In this document: piece after piece, positions 15,017-22,637 of the stretch
Position numbering within the stretch: the first letter of the stretch is position 1
Layout of the letters: each line of letters begins with the position of its first letter
Origin: a virus
DNA length: 42,996 bases
Virus record (IMG/VR): IMGVR_UViG_3300036820_000317
Location: 1-42,996 of that record
Strand: one strand, 5' to 3'
Notes under the pieces: model-generated
What the model saw: only the letters and a program-made list of their open reading frames with translations
Told to the model about the DNA's origin: nothing
The model's database searches: none
Position numbers and translations under genes: made by a program

Positions 15017-15751
15017 TTAGCCGTCGTAATCGGCCTTGTAGGCGATGCGGACGCGATAGATCACCGCGTAGCCGACGGCGGCGTTCGACGATTTGGCGAC
15101 CTGGGCGATCGGCTGTAGGTTGCCGGTGTAGGCCGACAGGTTGAAGCGGGTCGCTTGGCAGATGCGCCGCAACAGCGGCGCGGGGTTCGGTGAGCCGCTC
15201 ATGGCGATTTGTTCGGCGCTGAAAAGCACGTTCGATTGTCCGCCGGTAGCCAGCGAGCCTGCCGTCGAGGTCAATCCGGCGCCGAAATCCATCGAGCACT
15301 TGATGCAGGTCGTGCCGATCGTCTGGCCGCTATCGACCTGGCTGTTCGTGTTCGTGCCGTCCGAGGTCGAGATCAGGAGCTCGTTGGAACCGACGCAGCG
15401 GAATAGGGCGAATTCGCTGGCGGATTCCGGGGCGTTGTTGCGCGCCGTCGACAGGCCGAAGGCGACGTTGATGTGCGAATCGAGCGACGCGCTCACGCTG
15501 GCCCAGAAATCGACGCGCACCAATTTGCCGATCGGATATCCGAGCACGTCGCCCATGTAGAGGCACGCAGCTTGGGCTTCCGCCGTGCTGTCGAGCAGCA
15601 GTTTCATCCCGCCGGCGACGCCGAGCACGGAGGGGCTGCCGGCGGATTTTTCCAGGTACGAGCGCCAATTCATCGAGTCGGGCGAGCCCGCGAGCGGCGG
15701 GGCGGCCTGACCGGGCCAGCGGAAATCGTCGATCAATAGTGCTTTGGACAT
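15017..15751 (-). CDS. head-associated structural protein (possible decoration protein)
   Basis: A 244-aa protein directly downstream of the major capsid gene, where decoration proteins usually lie. It begins SKALLIDDFRWPGQAAPPLAG, followed by a Gly/Ser-rich beta domain with VRVDFWASVSASLDSHINVAFGLS (about 79-100) and IKCSMDFGAGLTSTAG. The sequence resembles a concanavalin-like jelly-roll, which occurs on capsid surfaces. It ends in RVRIAYKADYDG. No exact family is named. Confidence 0.6.
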   Translation of the reverse strand: MSKALLIDDFRWPGQAAPPLAGSPDSMNWRSYLEKSAGSPSVLGVAGGMKLLLDSTAEAQAACLYMGDVLGYPIGKLVRVDFWASVSASLDSHINVAFGLSTARNNAPESASEFALFRCVGSNELLISTSDGTNTNSQVDSGQTIGTTCIKCSMDFGAGLTSTAGSLATGGQSNVLFSAEQIAMSGSPNPAPLLRRICQATRFNLSAYTGNLQPIAQVAKSSNAAVGYAVIYRVRIAYKADYDG

Positions 15752-15815
15752 GGGGCGTCAGGGGGTTGAGTGGTCTGTTGCGGGGGGAGGGGACGGTCCT
15801 CAGAGCGTCAATGGT

Positions 15816-18410
15816 TTACAGGCTTCCGCTGCCACCACTGTTGCGCACGATGCCGCGCCAGTTGCGGACGGCCGCGGCAAAGCGGCCTTCAATCGAGGTC
15901 ACGCGGCAGCGGTTGCGCGGGTCGTACCACTGCATGAGTTTGCCCCCCTCGAAACCGGTCTGATGGACATAGACGATCGATCGCACGAGGGCCGGGTCGG
16001 CCAGCAGGAACCAGCCGTAGGCGCCGAGCGACCAATCGTCGATCTGCTGCTCGAGCTTGGGGATGATTTTGTTTCTGAAGAAGTTGATGCTCGAATCGGC
16101 CGTGTAGAACGCGGGCGAATCGGGGGGCGGCGGCAGGAAGACCTGCTCGCTCGTGGTCTCGTAGGCGCTGCCCACCAGCGCGATCCGGGGGCCGACGCGC
16201 ATCTTGCGCTGGCCGCCGACGTCGTATTGGGCGCGGAATAGCGATCGCATGGTCGACACCTGCGCGACGCTCGGCGCGCCGCCGCTGCCGCCGGTGACCA
16301 CGTTGGCATGGGCGGAGCTGAACAGGTCGTTGCCGTCGACGCAGGCCACGTTGCCGGTGACGAGGTTGACGCACAAGCGGTTGAGCGTCAGATCGAGCGA
16401 CGTGATCTTGTCGGCCAGATTTTCCTGAAAGAAGCCGAGGTCGTCGTTGACGATCATCACCGGAGTCAGCTCCACCCTGTCGCCGTAGCTGTCGGCCTGA
16501 ATGAATGAAGCCTCTTCGAAGCGCTTCGATTGGGTGAACTCCTCGCCGTCCTCGATCAGCGGAATTTCTGAAAAGCCGCCGATGGCGACGATCGTCTTGG
16601 GCTTGAAGTCGGGCACGGCGGGCAACTGGTAGCACCAGTCGCGATAGGTGGATGTGTTCGTGGCCAGGGCGATGTCCATCATCTTGCCGCTCACGGCGCT
16701 CAAGATGTTGGGATAGTCGCTCGGCGATTGATAGCTCCCGTCGGAGGCGCCGAGTTGAAAGCGGAACTCTTCCTCGGCGCCGGCCTTGAGCCACGCGCGG
16801 GCGACGTCCTCGGGATCTTTTCCCACGAGCTGCACGCCGCGTTGGCGCAGATCGGCGGCGGCGATATCGAGCAGGCGCGCGTAGCGCATCGATCGCGCGC
16901 CGGCCGACAGGGGTTTTTTCTTTCCCTTGTCGTCGACGTTGCAGTTGACGCGGTCCAAAATGGCTTCGGTGGCGACGGCGAACAGGCCGTCGACCTCGCT
17001 GCCGACGCCACGCAGGTCGCCCACGGGATTGACCGGTTTTTCCTTTTTGGCGTTGGTCGCGGTGAACTTGACCAGCGCATCGCCGACGGCGTCGCCGGCG
17101 TCGATCGAGGCCTGGATCGACGCGGCTTCGATGCCCAGCATCTTTCCTCGGGCCTGGATCTCGGCGATGCGGGTGCGCTCTTCGGCCGCGGCCGCGGCGC
17201 GAATCTTTTGCTCGGCGCTATCGGCCTTGGGAGGCGCGAGGGCGGCGATCGCGATCGCTTCGTCGGTCGGCAGCGGCTCGCCCTTGGCGACGAAGAAAGC
17301 CTTGATCGCCGTTTCGGTGTTCGCATCGTCGGCGGCGTCGGCGACCAGGCCGCGCGCGACGGCCGCGCCCTTGAGCTTCGCTGAAACTGACATTGCTGGA
17401 CTCGTTTTTGAGGGAAGGGTTGGTGAAAGGACGGACGGCGGCGGAGCGGGGTCGGAGCCGAAAATGCCTGTCGGACGCGAGGCGGAAGTTTTTGCGCGGG
17501 CGGTGGCGCCCATTTCATCGAGCACGTCTTCAAGCGTGGCGACTCGATCGGCCAGGCCGGCGCTAACGGCCTCTTGGCCGAGCAAACTTTTGCCCTGGCC
17601 GTAGCCCCCCTTCACCGCGTCCGCCGTCGTCGATCGATTGCGGGCCACGCTGCCGACGAATTGGTCGTACACGCTACCGACGAGTTGATCGAGGGTCGCC
17701 CGCGATTGCTCGGTCAGGGGCTCGTAGGGATTCCCGTCGGCCTTGTGCTGCCCGGCGGAAACCACGGTGTACTTTGCGCCGCGGGCTTCGTCGCTCTTGC
17801 TGCTCTCGCGGTGAACGGTAATGACGCCGATCGAGCCGACCAGGGAGGACGGCGAGGCGACGATCTTGTCGGCCGAGGAAGCGATCCAATAGGCGGCGCT
17901 CGACATCTGCGAGTTGGCCACGGCCGTGATCGGTTTTTTTCCTCGCGCCTGGAAAACTTTGTTCGCCAGCTCCGCCACGCCGTGGATCGATCCGCCTGGG
18001 CTATCGACGTTCAGCACGACGCCCTTTACGGCCGGATCCTGCATCGCATCGTCGAAGTCGGCGCCGATCCGCTCGGTGCTTGCGCCGCCGCTGTGCTGCT
18101 GCATGCCGCTCAGTCGTTGCGAGATCGTGCCCTGGATCGGCAAGACGGCGATACCGTCTTGCGTCGTCGTGTAGCCGGGCGAATCTTCGGCGTCTTCGTC
18201 GTCGGGATCAAAATACATGCCGACGCGTCGCACGATTTCTTCCTCGGTCATCGTGCCGGCGCGGTGCATTTCGAACGCGTCGACGATCGTCGCCAGTTTT
18301 TCCGGCGTGATCGCCAGCGGGATGCCGTAGAGGCAACCCGCGAGGTGCGGATAGTCGCGCTTTTTCGTCGATGCGCTCGCGTTCTTTTTGCCAAAACCAA
18401 AAATGCCCAT
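15816..18410 (-). CDS. S49 prohead protease - scaffold - major capsid fusion
   Basis: An 864-aa polyprotein. Residues 80-300 are an S49/SppA-like serine protease: VLNVDSPGG (132-140), SSAAYWIAS with probable nucleophile Ser171, VGSIGVI, and SAGQHK with the likely general base Lys223. Residues 340-460 are Ala/Glu/Lys-rich helix, typical scaffold, starting at an internal Met340 (MSVSAKLKG) that could initiate a separate scaffold-capsid product as lambda Nu3 does. Residues 475-864 are a major capsid of the Mu gpT-like kind, with ADSYGDRVELTPVMIVNDDLGFF and LFSSAHANVV. The portal stop overlaps this start (TAATG), so translation is coupled. A degenerate copy of the palindrome lies at 16225-16240. 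Fusions of prohead protease to capsid are known in other phages. Confidence 0.9.
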   Translation of the reverse strand: MGIFGFGKKNASASTKKRDYPHLAGCLYGIPLAITPEKLATIVDAFEMHRAGTMTEEEIVRRVGMYFDPDDEDAEDSPGYTTTQDGIAVLPIQGTISQRLSGMQQHSGGASTERIGADFDDAMQDPAVKGVVLNVDSPGGSIHGVAELANKVFQARGKKPITAVANSQMSSAAYWIASSADKIVASPSSLVGSIGVITVHRESSKSDEARGAKYTVVSAGQHKADGNPYEPLTEQSRATLDQLVGSVYDQFVGSVARNRSTTADAVKGGYGQGKSLLGQEAVSAGLADRVATLEDVLDEMGATARAKTSASRPTGIFGSDPAPPPSVLSPTLPSKTSPAMSVSAKLKGAAVARGLVADAADDANTETAIKAFFVAKGEPLPTDEAIAIAALAPPKADSAEQKIRAAAAAEERTRIAEIQARGKMLGIEAASIQASIDAGDAVGDALVKFTATNAKKEKPVNPVGDLRGVGSEVDGLFAVATEAILDRVNCNVDDKGKKKPLSAGARSMRYARLLDIAAADLRQRGVQLVGKDPEDVARAWLKAGAEEEFRFQLGASDGSYQSPSDYPNILSAVSGKMMDIALATNTSTYRDWCYQLPAVPDFKPKTIVAIGGFSEIPLIEDGEEFTQSKRFEEASFIQADSYGDRVELTPVMIVNDDLGFFQENLADKITSLDLTLNRLCVNLVTGNVACVDGNDLFSSAHANVVTGGSGGAPSVAQVSTMRSLFRAQYDVGGQRKMRVGPRIALVGSAYETTSEQVFLPPPPDSPAFYTADSSINFFRNKIIPKLEQQIDDWSLGAYGWFLLADPALVRSIVYVHQTGFEGGKLMQWYDPRNRCRVTSIEGRFAAAVRNWRGIVRNSGGSGSL
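16225..16240. promoter_or_regulatory. degenerate ATTYCGCGCGRAAT-like site (possible ninth copy)
   Basis: TATTGGGCGCGGAATA inside the capsid gene matches the site consensus at 14 of 16 positions. It falls in the only long gap (11.5-22.5 kb) between clear copies. It could be chance within coding sequence. Confidence 0.3.
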
Positions 18411-20026
18411 TAGACGTTGTCCTCCTCGGGAGAAGAGGAGCCGGCCGGAACCTTTTGCGGCACTTGCCCGCTATCGGGATCGCTGCCGACCTGGCCGTTC
18501 TTGGGCGGACTGGCGCCTTTCGAAAAATCGTATTGCAGGCCGAGCTTGTCGGCGTGTTTCATAAACGCGGCTTGCTCGCGCTGCACTTTCTTCCAGGGCA
18601 GGCCGAGCTTGGCGCACTCGCGCGGGCCGCTGCTCATTCCCATGCGGATGCGGGCCCCCGCGGCGTCGGTCTCTTTCTCTTCGTCGAGTTGCTGATTGCC
18701 GGGGCCCATGGCCTCGACGCCGAGCCAGCGGCGCGGCTGGCGATTGAATTGATTCACGGTCGGGCCATTGCGCAGCACGTCGTAAGCGATCGCCTGGCGG
18801 GTGAACTCGCGGCGCACCGGCTTGACGGTTTTCCGCGCGAACCAGCTTTGCAGCACGCGATATTTGGCTTGGTCCTTCAAAAACGCGGCCCGGGCCGCGG
18901 TGTAACTGGCGGCCGTGAAATCGCCCGTCAGGCCCAGGTAGGTCATGCCGTTGATGGCAGAGCCGCACTGGCCCTGCAAAAGCTTGATGAACGGGGCGGC
19001 GTCGGGATTGGGACGGTTCGACTCGACAATTTTGACGTCGTCGTCGGCGCCGATCTCGCCCACGATGCCCTTGCCGAGCTTTACGAGTTCATTGCCGAAG
19101 TGATCGGCATCGGGTTCCAGGCCCATTCCGCCCCGGTTTGGGGTGGCACGTTTGACCAGCACCGTCAGCAGTGCGCCGATCGCGGCCGCCGTGAGTTCGT
19201 TGCCGATGTACCAATCGAGATCGCGAGCGGGCTGCACGATCGGGGCGTACCAAGAGATGCCGCGCGATTGCGAGGGGCGGAATTTTACGAAGGGGTGGAT
19301 CACGCGGTCGGCCGGGATGCGGTAGCTCTTGCCGTCCCAGCCGGTAAAACCGTCCCAGGGGTAGGTGTCGTAGAGCCAATAGGCGATCGGCCGATCGAAG
19401 CTATCCATCTCGATGCCGCGCATGATGCGGACGCCGTTTTGATCGGGCGGCCGGTCGCGCGTCCAATCGAGTTGCTCGGGCTCGATCACCTGGTAGCAGA
19501 GCGGCACCACGCGGTTGCGGTCATTGCGCTGGCAGCGGAGCAAGAGAGTTTCGCCGACGCCGGCGGCTTCGCCGAACGCCAGGCCCTGCATCTCCTGCCA
19601 AGAGAGCTTGCCTTCGACGTCGGCTTCCTCTTCGGCCCACTGCTCGAACCAGTAATCCGACTCGTCGTTGAAATCTTCGATCGCGTCTTGCGTGCCATCG
19701 TCCTTGACGATGGCCGCGTCGGCGAATGTCTGAATGCCGGTGCCGATCACGTTGGTTTTGAGTTCGGCTTGCGCGCCGATCACCGTGGCATTGTTGCGCA
19801 GCAAGTCGCGGACGCGCGGCGTCAGGGTGAACCAGCTATCGAAGATGGCTAGGTCGCCCGAGCGGTGCGGCGGGATCCAATCGCGGTTGAGGCGATTGAT
19901 CTTGGCCCCTTCGTAGGACGAGTAGTGGCGCGGGGCGTAGGGGTCGGGCATCTCCGCCCAGGCGACGATCGGCAAGCCGCCGGCGTCGGTGCCGATCACG
20001 TCGGGGCTGGCGGCTGCCTTGGGCAT
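18410..20026 (-). CDS. phage portal protein (lambda B-like)
   Basis: A 538-aa protein with the lambda-type portal pattern: HYSSYEGAKINRLN near the N-terminus, then the helix RDLLRNNATVIGAQAELKTNVIGTG (about 73-97), LSWQEMQGLAFGEAAGVGETLL (about 140-161), IEPEQLDW, HPFVKFRPSQSRGISWYAPI, and the long stem helix with YTAARAAFLKDQAKYRVLQSWF (about 374-395). Portals form the dodecameric ring at one capsid vertex that takes DNA from the terminase. The 3' end is a charged Pro/Gly tail whose stop overlaps the next ATG. Confidence 0.9.
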   Translation of the reverse strand: MPKAAASPDVIGTDAGGLPIVAWAEMPDPYAPRHYSSYEGAKINRLNRDWIPPHRSGDLAIFDSWFTLTPRVRDLLRNNATVIGAQAELKTNVIGTGIQTFADAAIVKDDGTQDAIEDFNDESDYWFEQWAEEEADVEGKLSWQEMQGLAFGEAAGVGETLLLRCQRNDRNRVVPLCYQVIEPEQLDWTRDRPPDQNGVRIMRGIEMDSFDRPIAYWLYDTYPWDGFTGWDGKSYRIPADRVIHPFVKFRPSQSRGISWYAPIVQPARDLDWYIGNELTAAAIGALLTVLVKRATPNRGGMGLEPDADHFGNELVKLGKGIVGEIGADDDVKIVESNRPNPDAAPFIKLLQGQCGSAINGMTYLGLTGDFTAASYTAARAAFLKDQAKYRVLQSWFARKTVKPVRREFTRQAIAYDVLRNGPTVNQFNRQPRRWLGVEAMGPGNQQLDEEKETDAAGARIRMGMSSGPRECAKLGLPWKKVQREQAAFMKHADKLGLQYDFSKGASPPKNGQVGSDPDSGQVPQKVPAGSSSPEEDNV

Positions 20027-20044
20027 AGGAATAGGGGTTAGATC

Positions 20045-20269
20045 TCAGGGACCGCAGTCGTTGTCGTCGACGCGCATCACGGGCTTGAAGATCGGCCGCA
20101 TGCTGTTGAGGATTCGGATCAGCCGCTCGCGCATCTTGTAGAGCGAATCGAGCGACTCGCCCTGGAAGCTGTCGGGGCCTTCGGAGTAGCCGTTGTAGGC
20201 ATCCCCAAGGAGTCGTTTTTCGATCGCACAGTCCACCAATTCGAGGAGCCTTTGGTCGCTGAGGGCCAT
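20045..20269 (-). CDS. gpW-like head-tail joining protein
   Basis: A 74-aa protein directly upstream of the portal gene, exactly where lambda W lies. It has an N-terminal helix (LSDQRLLELVDCAIEKRLLG), a short turn with AYNGYSEGPDSFQGESLDSL, and a second helix (YKMRERLIRILNSM). This helix / beta-turn / helix layout with a conserved S-x-x-x-L before the last helix is that of gpW, which plugs the portal before tail attachment. The family call is inference from size, pattern and order. Confidence 0.6.
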   Translation of the reverse strand: MALSDQRLLELVDCAIEKRLLGDAYNGYSEGPDSFQGESLDSLYKMRERLIRILNSMRPIFKPVMRVDDNDCGP

Positions 20270-20456
20270 GGGCGGATACTATCCGAGAAATGGCGACTCG
20301 GGGCCGATCTATCTTCCAGCGGCTGGAAGTTGATCGGCGCAAGTTCTTTTGGTCCGGCGGCTTGCGATTTCCGGATTTGACCTTGTTGCGGCGAAAATGG
20401 CGCGCCCGTTCGGCGGCAAAGAAGGCCGGGACGGGGACGGAAAGGGCCGGTTTCGG
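20270..20456. other. divergent intergenic region
   Basis: This region separates the leftward head genes from the rightward island. It holds a perfect 7-bp hairpin CTTCCAG/CTGGAAG (20311-20327). A 64-codon plus frame runs through it but is Arg-rich and lacks a start signal. No minus-strand promoter could be recognised. Confidence 0.4.
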
Positions 20457-20492
20457 CACGCGTCACCGCAACCGATCGTTATAATAGAGGCA
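20457..20492 (+). promoter_or_regulatory. rightward promoter with consensus -10
   Basis: A perfect TATAAT at 20480-20485. The -35 region about 17 bp upstream (GCACGC) is poor, so it may need an activator. The predicted transcript starts near 20492 and has a short GC-rich leader with hairpins (GTGGC/GCCAC near 20539-20555) before the GTG start at 20569. Confidence 0.55.
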
Positions 20493-20568
20493 GACGCGGC
20501 CGAGTGAGCCGCGACCCGCCGACCGGGAAAGTCGGAGCCGTGGCCCGCGAAGCCACAGGGAGCGAGTT

Positions 20569-21573
20569 GTGGAAAAGGTAAGAACCAATCAACGGGCCCA
20601 ACACTGCGAAAACTGCGGCACCCTTTGCCAGCCGGGCGAAGGCGAGCTTTATTTTTTGCCCAGCGCCGAGGACAACGACGACTTCGATCGGGTGGGCACC
20701 GACCGAGCGCACGCCCACTGGGAAGTGATTTGCTTGGATCGTGCGGCCTGCGCCGCGCGCGTCGAGGCCAAGAAAACCGAACAGCGCCGAATAGCCTCGG
20801 TGCGCAAGGAAGCGGCGGCCAAGGAAGCGGCCGAAAAAAAGGCGATCAGCGAACAGCAGAAGGCCGAGTTCGCGACGCTGACCGCCGGGCTGGTCAGGAC
20901 CGACGTCAGGCCCGAAGGGGCTACGTGGGTCGAGGAGTATGCGGCGACCGGAAGCGATTGCCGGGCACAAAAGCTCCTGCTGCCGACCGGCGAAACCGGC
21001 TGGGTGGTTTCCTGGATCGGCGATATGGACGGGTGCTACTGGCTGCTGCCGGCAGCAGCCAAGGAATCGGCCGAAGCGGAAAAGGCTCGCCTGCACCGGA
21101 TTTATCAATGGTGGCGGCCGATCGGTTACAGCGCGCGATCGTATCCCGGTCCTGGCGTCCCGGAGGGCGAATTGACCGAGTCAGAACGCGGCGAGGTCGC
21201 CGCGCGCACCGCGGCCAAGTGGGCTGAACTCGAAGAGATGCAGCGCCGGTCGATCGATACCACGCTCCGGCCTCGGCCGGCCGATCGGCTGCAGGGCTGC
21301 GAGGCCTGGAGAATGCTGGCCGCGGTCGGCGCGGAAATCGAGATCGTGTATAGCGACGAGGCGCTGGCCAAGTTCGTGCGCGACTACGAGGCCACGCGCG
21401 ACGACCGGAAGGCCCACGACGCGCTAAGGCTTGAGGTGCTGCTGAGGGCCAAACTACCGGCGGCGGCGCGCAACAAGAACGGCTCGATCAAGGCCGCCGT
21501 GGAGCGCAAACTGCCGAGTTATCAGCACGACACTTCGAATCGGTTTATCAAGGTGAATTGGGACGTCGAGTGA
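20569..21573 (+). CDS. zinc-finger, coiled-coil protein of unknown function
   Basis: A 334-aa protein starting at GTG with AGGGAGCG about 5 bases upstream. The N-terminus contains CENCGTLCQPGEG and a later CLDRAACAAR, enough cysteines for one zinc ribbon with a ParB/PARP-like recognition of small ligands or nucleic acid. Residues 75-115 are a long charged Ala/Glu/Lys/Arg coiled coil. The middle has a WVVSWIGDMDGCYWLLPAA beta segment. The C-terminal half has KFVRDYEATRDDRKAHDALRL and an acidic/aromatic end. It is the first gene of a plus-strand island of three genes read from the 20480 promoter. No family was recognised. Confidence 0.65.
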   Translation: MEKVRTNQRAQHCENCGTLCQPGEGELYFLPSAEDNDDFDRVGTDRAHAHWEVICLDRAACAARVEAKKTEQRRIASVRKEAAAKEAAEKKAISEQQKAEFATLTAGLVRTDVRPEGATWVEEYAATGSDCRAQKLLLPTGETGWVVSWIGDMDGCYWLLPAAAKESAEAEKARLHRIYQWWRPIGYSARSYPGPGVPEGELTESERGEVAARTAAKWAELEEMQRRSIDTTLRPRPADRLQGCEAWRMLAAVGAEIEIVYSDEALAKFVRDYEATRDDRKAHDALRLEVLLRAKLPAAARNKNGSIKAAVERKLPSYQHDTSNRFIKVNWDVE

Positions 21574-21601
21574 CCGCCGTAAGGCGATTTTCGGAGGCCG
21601 A

Positions 21602-21910
21602 ATGGACCGCTCGTCGACGATTCGCAAGGTGCTCGGGGAATTCTACGGCGCGCAGCGGCCGTACCCCGCGGCGCTGCCACCGGAGCTCGCGGAGTGGCAC
21701 TGCTACGCGACGGACAGCGGGCACAACTTGCTGGTGGTTTTCCCGGCGGACTATCAGGAGCAGGGCGATCTCACGGGCCAATTGTGTCCCGCGCCGGTCA
21801 AAGCGGTGCTGCGCGCCGGCTACCAAATCCGGCGGGGCTACATCGTGTGCGCGATTCCCTATTCGCCGGCGGTCGGGCTGTTGACCGACCCGGCGGACGA
21901 CGGGTTTTGA
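21602..21910 (+). CDS. small protein of the plus-strand island, unknown function
   Basis: A 102-aa protein 28 bp after the zinc-finger gene, ATG with GGAGG-like sequence (TCGGAGGCCG) just upstream. The sequence has a compact mixed look: FYGAQRPYPAALPPELAEWHCYATDSGHNLLVVFPADYQEQGDL, then APVKAVLRAGYQIRRGYIVCAIPYSP. There are no membrane segments and three scattered cysteines. It is probably co-expressed with both neighbours. A terminator-like hairpin follows it. Confidence 0.6.
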   Translation: MDRSSTIRKVLGEFYGAQRPYPAALPPELAEWHCYATDSGHNLLVVFPADYQEQGDLTGQLCPAPVKAVLRAGYQIRRGYIVCAIPYSPAVGLLTDPADDGF

Positions 21911-21920
21911 GCGAGCCCCT

Positions 21921-21982
21921 GGCCGCGCCGCCCGACCTCGCAAGTCGGCCGGCAACGGAAGCGCGGCGCGGCCGGCTTTTTT
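21921..21982 (+). terminator. intrinsic terminator / attenuator
   Basis: A perfect 10-bp stem GGCCGCGCCG/CGGCGCGGCC (21921-21930/21964-21973) with an inner hairpin CCGAC/GTCGG is followed by GGC and six T's (21977-21982). It lies between the 102-aa gene and the HTH gene, so HTH expression would depend on read-through. Confidence 0.75.
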
Positions 21983-21994
21983 GGGAGGAAGAGC

Positions 21995-22195
21995 GTGAGC
22001 GCGAAACGAAGACCACTGCGGGCTGAATGCGGGTCGGCCGACGCCGCCGACTTTTGGCGCGTGAGCGGTGCGCTCGTGCGCCGCTGGTGCGTTGAGGGGC
22101 GGCTGCCCGGCTCGCGGAAAATTTCCCGCGACTGGATCCTTCCCGCCGGATCGCTGCCGCCGGCGGCGCGGAAGCCGGGGCCTCGCGCGAACTAG
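21995..22195 (+). CDS. HTH protein of excisionase/MerR-like helix-turn-helix type
   Basis: A 66-aa protein starting at GTG with a strong GGGAGGAAG Shine-Dalgarno upstream. It contains SADAADFWRVSGALVRRWCVEGRLPGSRKISRDWILPAG, the pattern of the small winged HTH family (helix, turn, R-R-W, G-R-L-P-G, then strand W-x-I/L-P) used by excisionases and similar regulators. It follows a terminator-like hairpin and converges on the minus-strand zinc-ribbon gene, stop codons overlapping by four bases. It could be a directionality factor or an early regulator. A similar domain begins at 42914. Confidence 0.65.
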   Translation: MSAKRRPLRAECGSADAADFWRVSGALVRRWCVEGRLPGSRKISRDWILPAGSLPPAARKPGPRAN

Positions 22196-22587
22196 GGCCG
22201 CGCGGAAAAGCCCTTGTCGTTGTCGTCGCGCCGGCGCTGGCGATTGATCCGCTCCGCGATCTCTTTCTTCGGCACCTTCTGAGAATAGCTGCACCCCGTC
22301 GTGGGGCAATAATAGCGCGTGAAGAGCGGGCTGGACTTATTCGACGCGCAGCGCTGGCCGCAATACGGGCAGGTGATGATCAGCGCGTTCATGGGCGCGT
22401 GCTCCGGGGGCGCCGGCGGCTTGACCTTGCCGCCGGCGGCGGCGGGGCCGCGCTGCTCCTGGGCGGAGTCTTTCGGCCGGGCCGCGTCCGCGGCCTCGAT
22501 GCCCAGCGGCGGATTATTCCGCGCGGAATCGTTTTCCTGACGCGGTTTTTCAGTGGGCGCTTGGGGTCGCTTCGTCTGCTTGGCCAT
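22192..22587 (-). CDS. zinc-ribbon protein, possible Ogr/Delta-like activator
   Basis: A 131-aa protein. ATG 22587 is chosen because AAGGAGG lies 9 bases upstream, which the longer frame ignores. Residues 1-75 are Pro/Lys/Ala-rich and disordered. The C-terminal half carries CPYC, then 17 residues, then CPTTGC. C-x2-C...C-x4-C matches the spacing of the Ogr/Delta-type zinc finger that activates late genes in P2-like phages. It ends with a basic helix (KKEIAERINRQRRRDDND). It is placed directly after the large terminase. The palindrome at 22515-22530 lies in its N-terminal part. The Ogr call is inference. Confidence 0.55.
   Translation of the reverse strand: MAKQTKRPQAPTEKPRQENDSARNNPPLGIEAADAARPKDSAQEQRGPAAAGGKVKPPAPPEHAPMNALIITCPYCGQRCASNKSSPLFTRYYCPTTGCSYSQKVPKKEIAERINRQRRRDDNDKGFSARP
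22515..22530. promoter_or_regulatory. ATTYCGCGCGRAAT palindrome, site 4
   Basis: TATTCCGCGCGGAATC, a perfect 14-bp palindrome near the 5' end of the zinc-ribbon gene, where it encodes part of DSARNN. Confidence 0.75.
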
Positions 22588-22637
22588 AGCTTGGCCCTCC
22601 TTTGCGTTGATGCTCAGCCTCGTCGGCTCCGCGCGGT

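Noticed and set aside
18829-18842. TTTTCCGCGCGAAC as a further palindrome copy
   Set aside because: Lacks the ATT/AAT edges on both sides; likely chance in the portal gene.
18371-19852. 493-codon plus-strand frame opposite the portal gene
   Set aside because: Antisense shadow of the portal; the portal has clear motifs.
20290-20484. 64-codon plus frame before the island
   Set aside because: Ends inside the promoter and is Arg-rich with no ribosome site.
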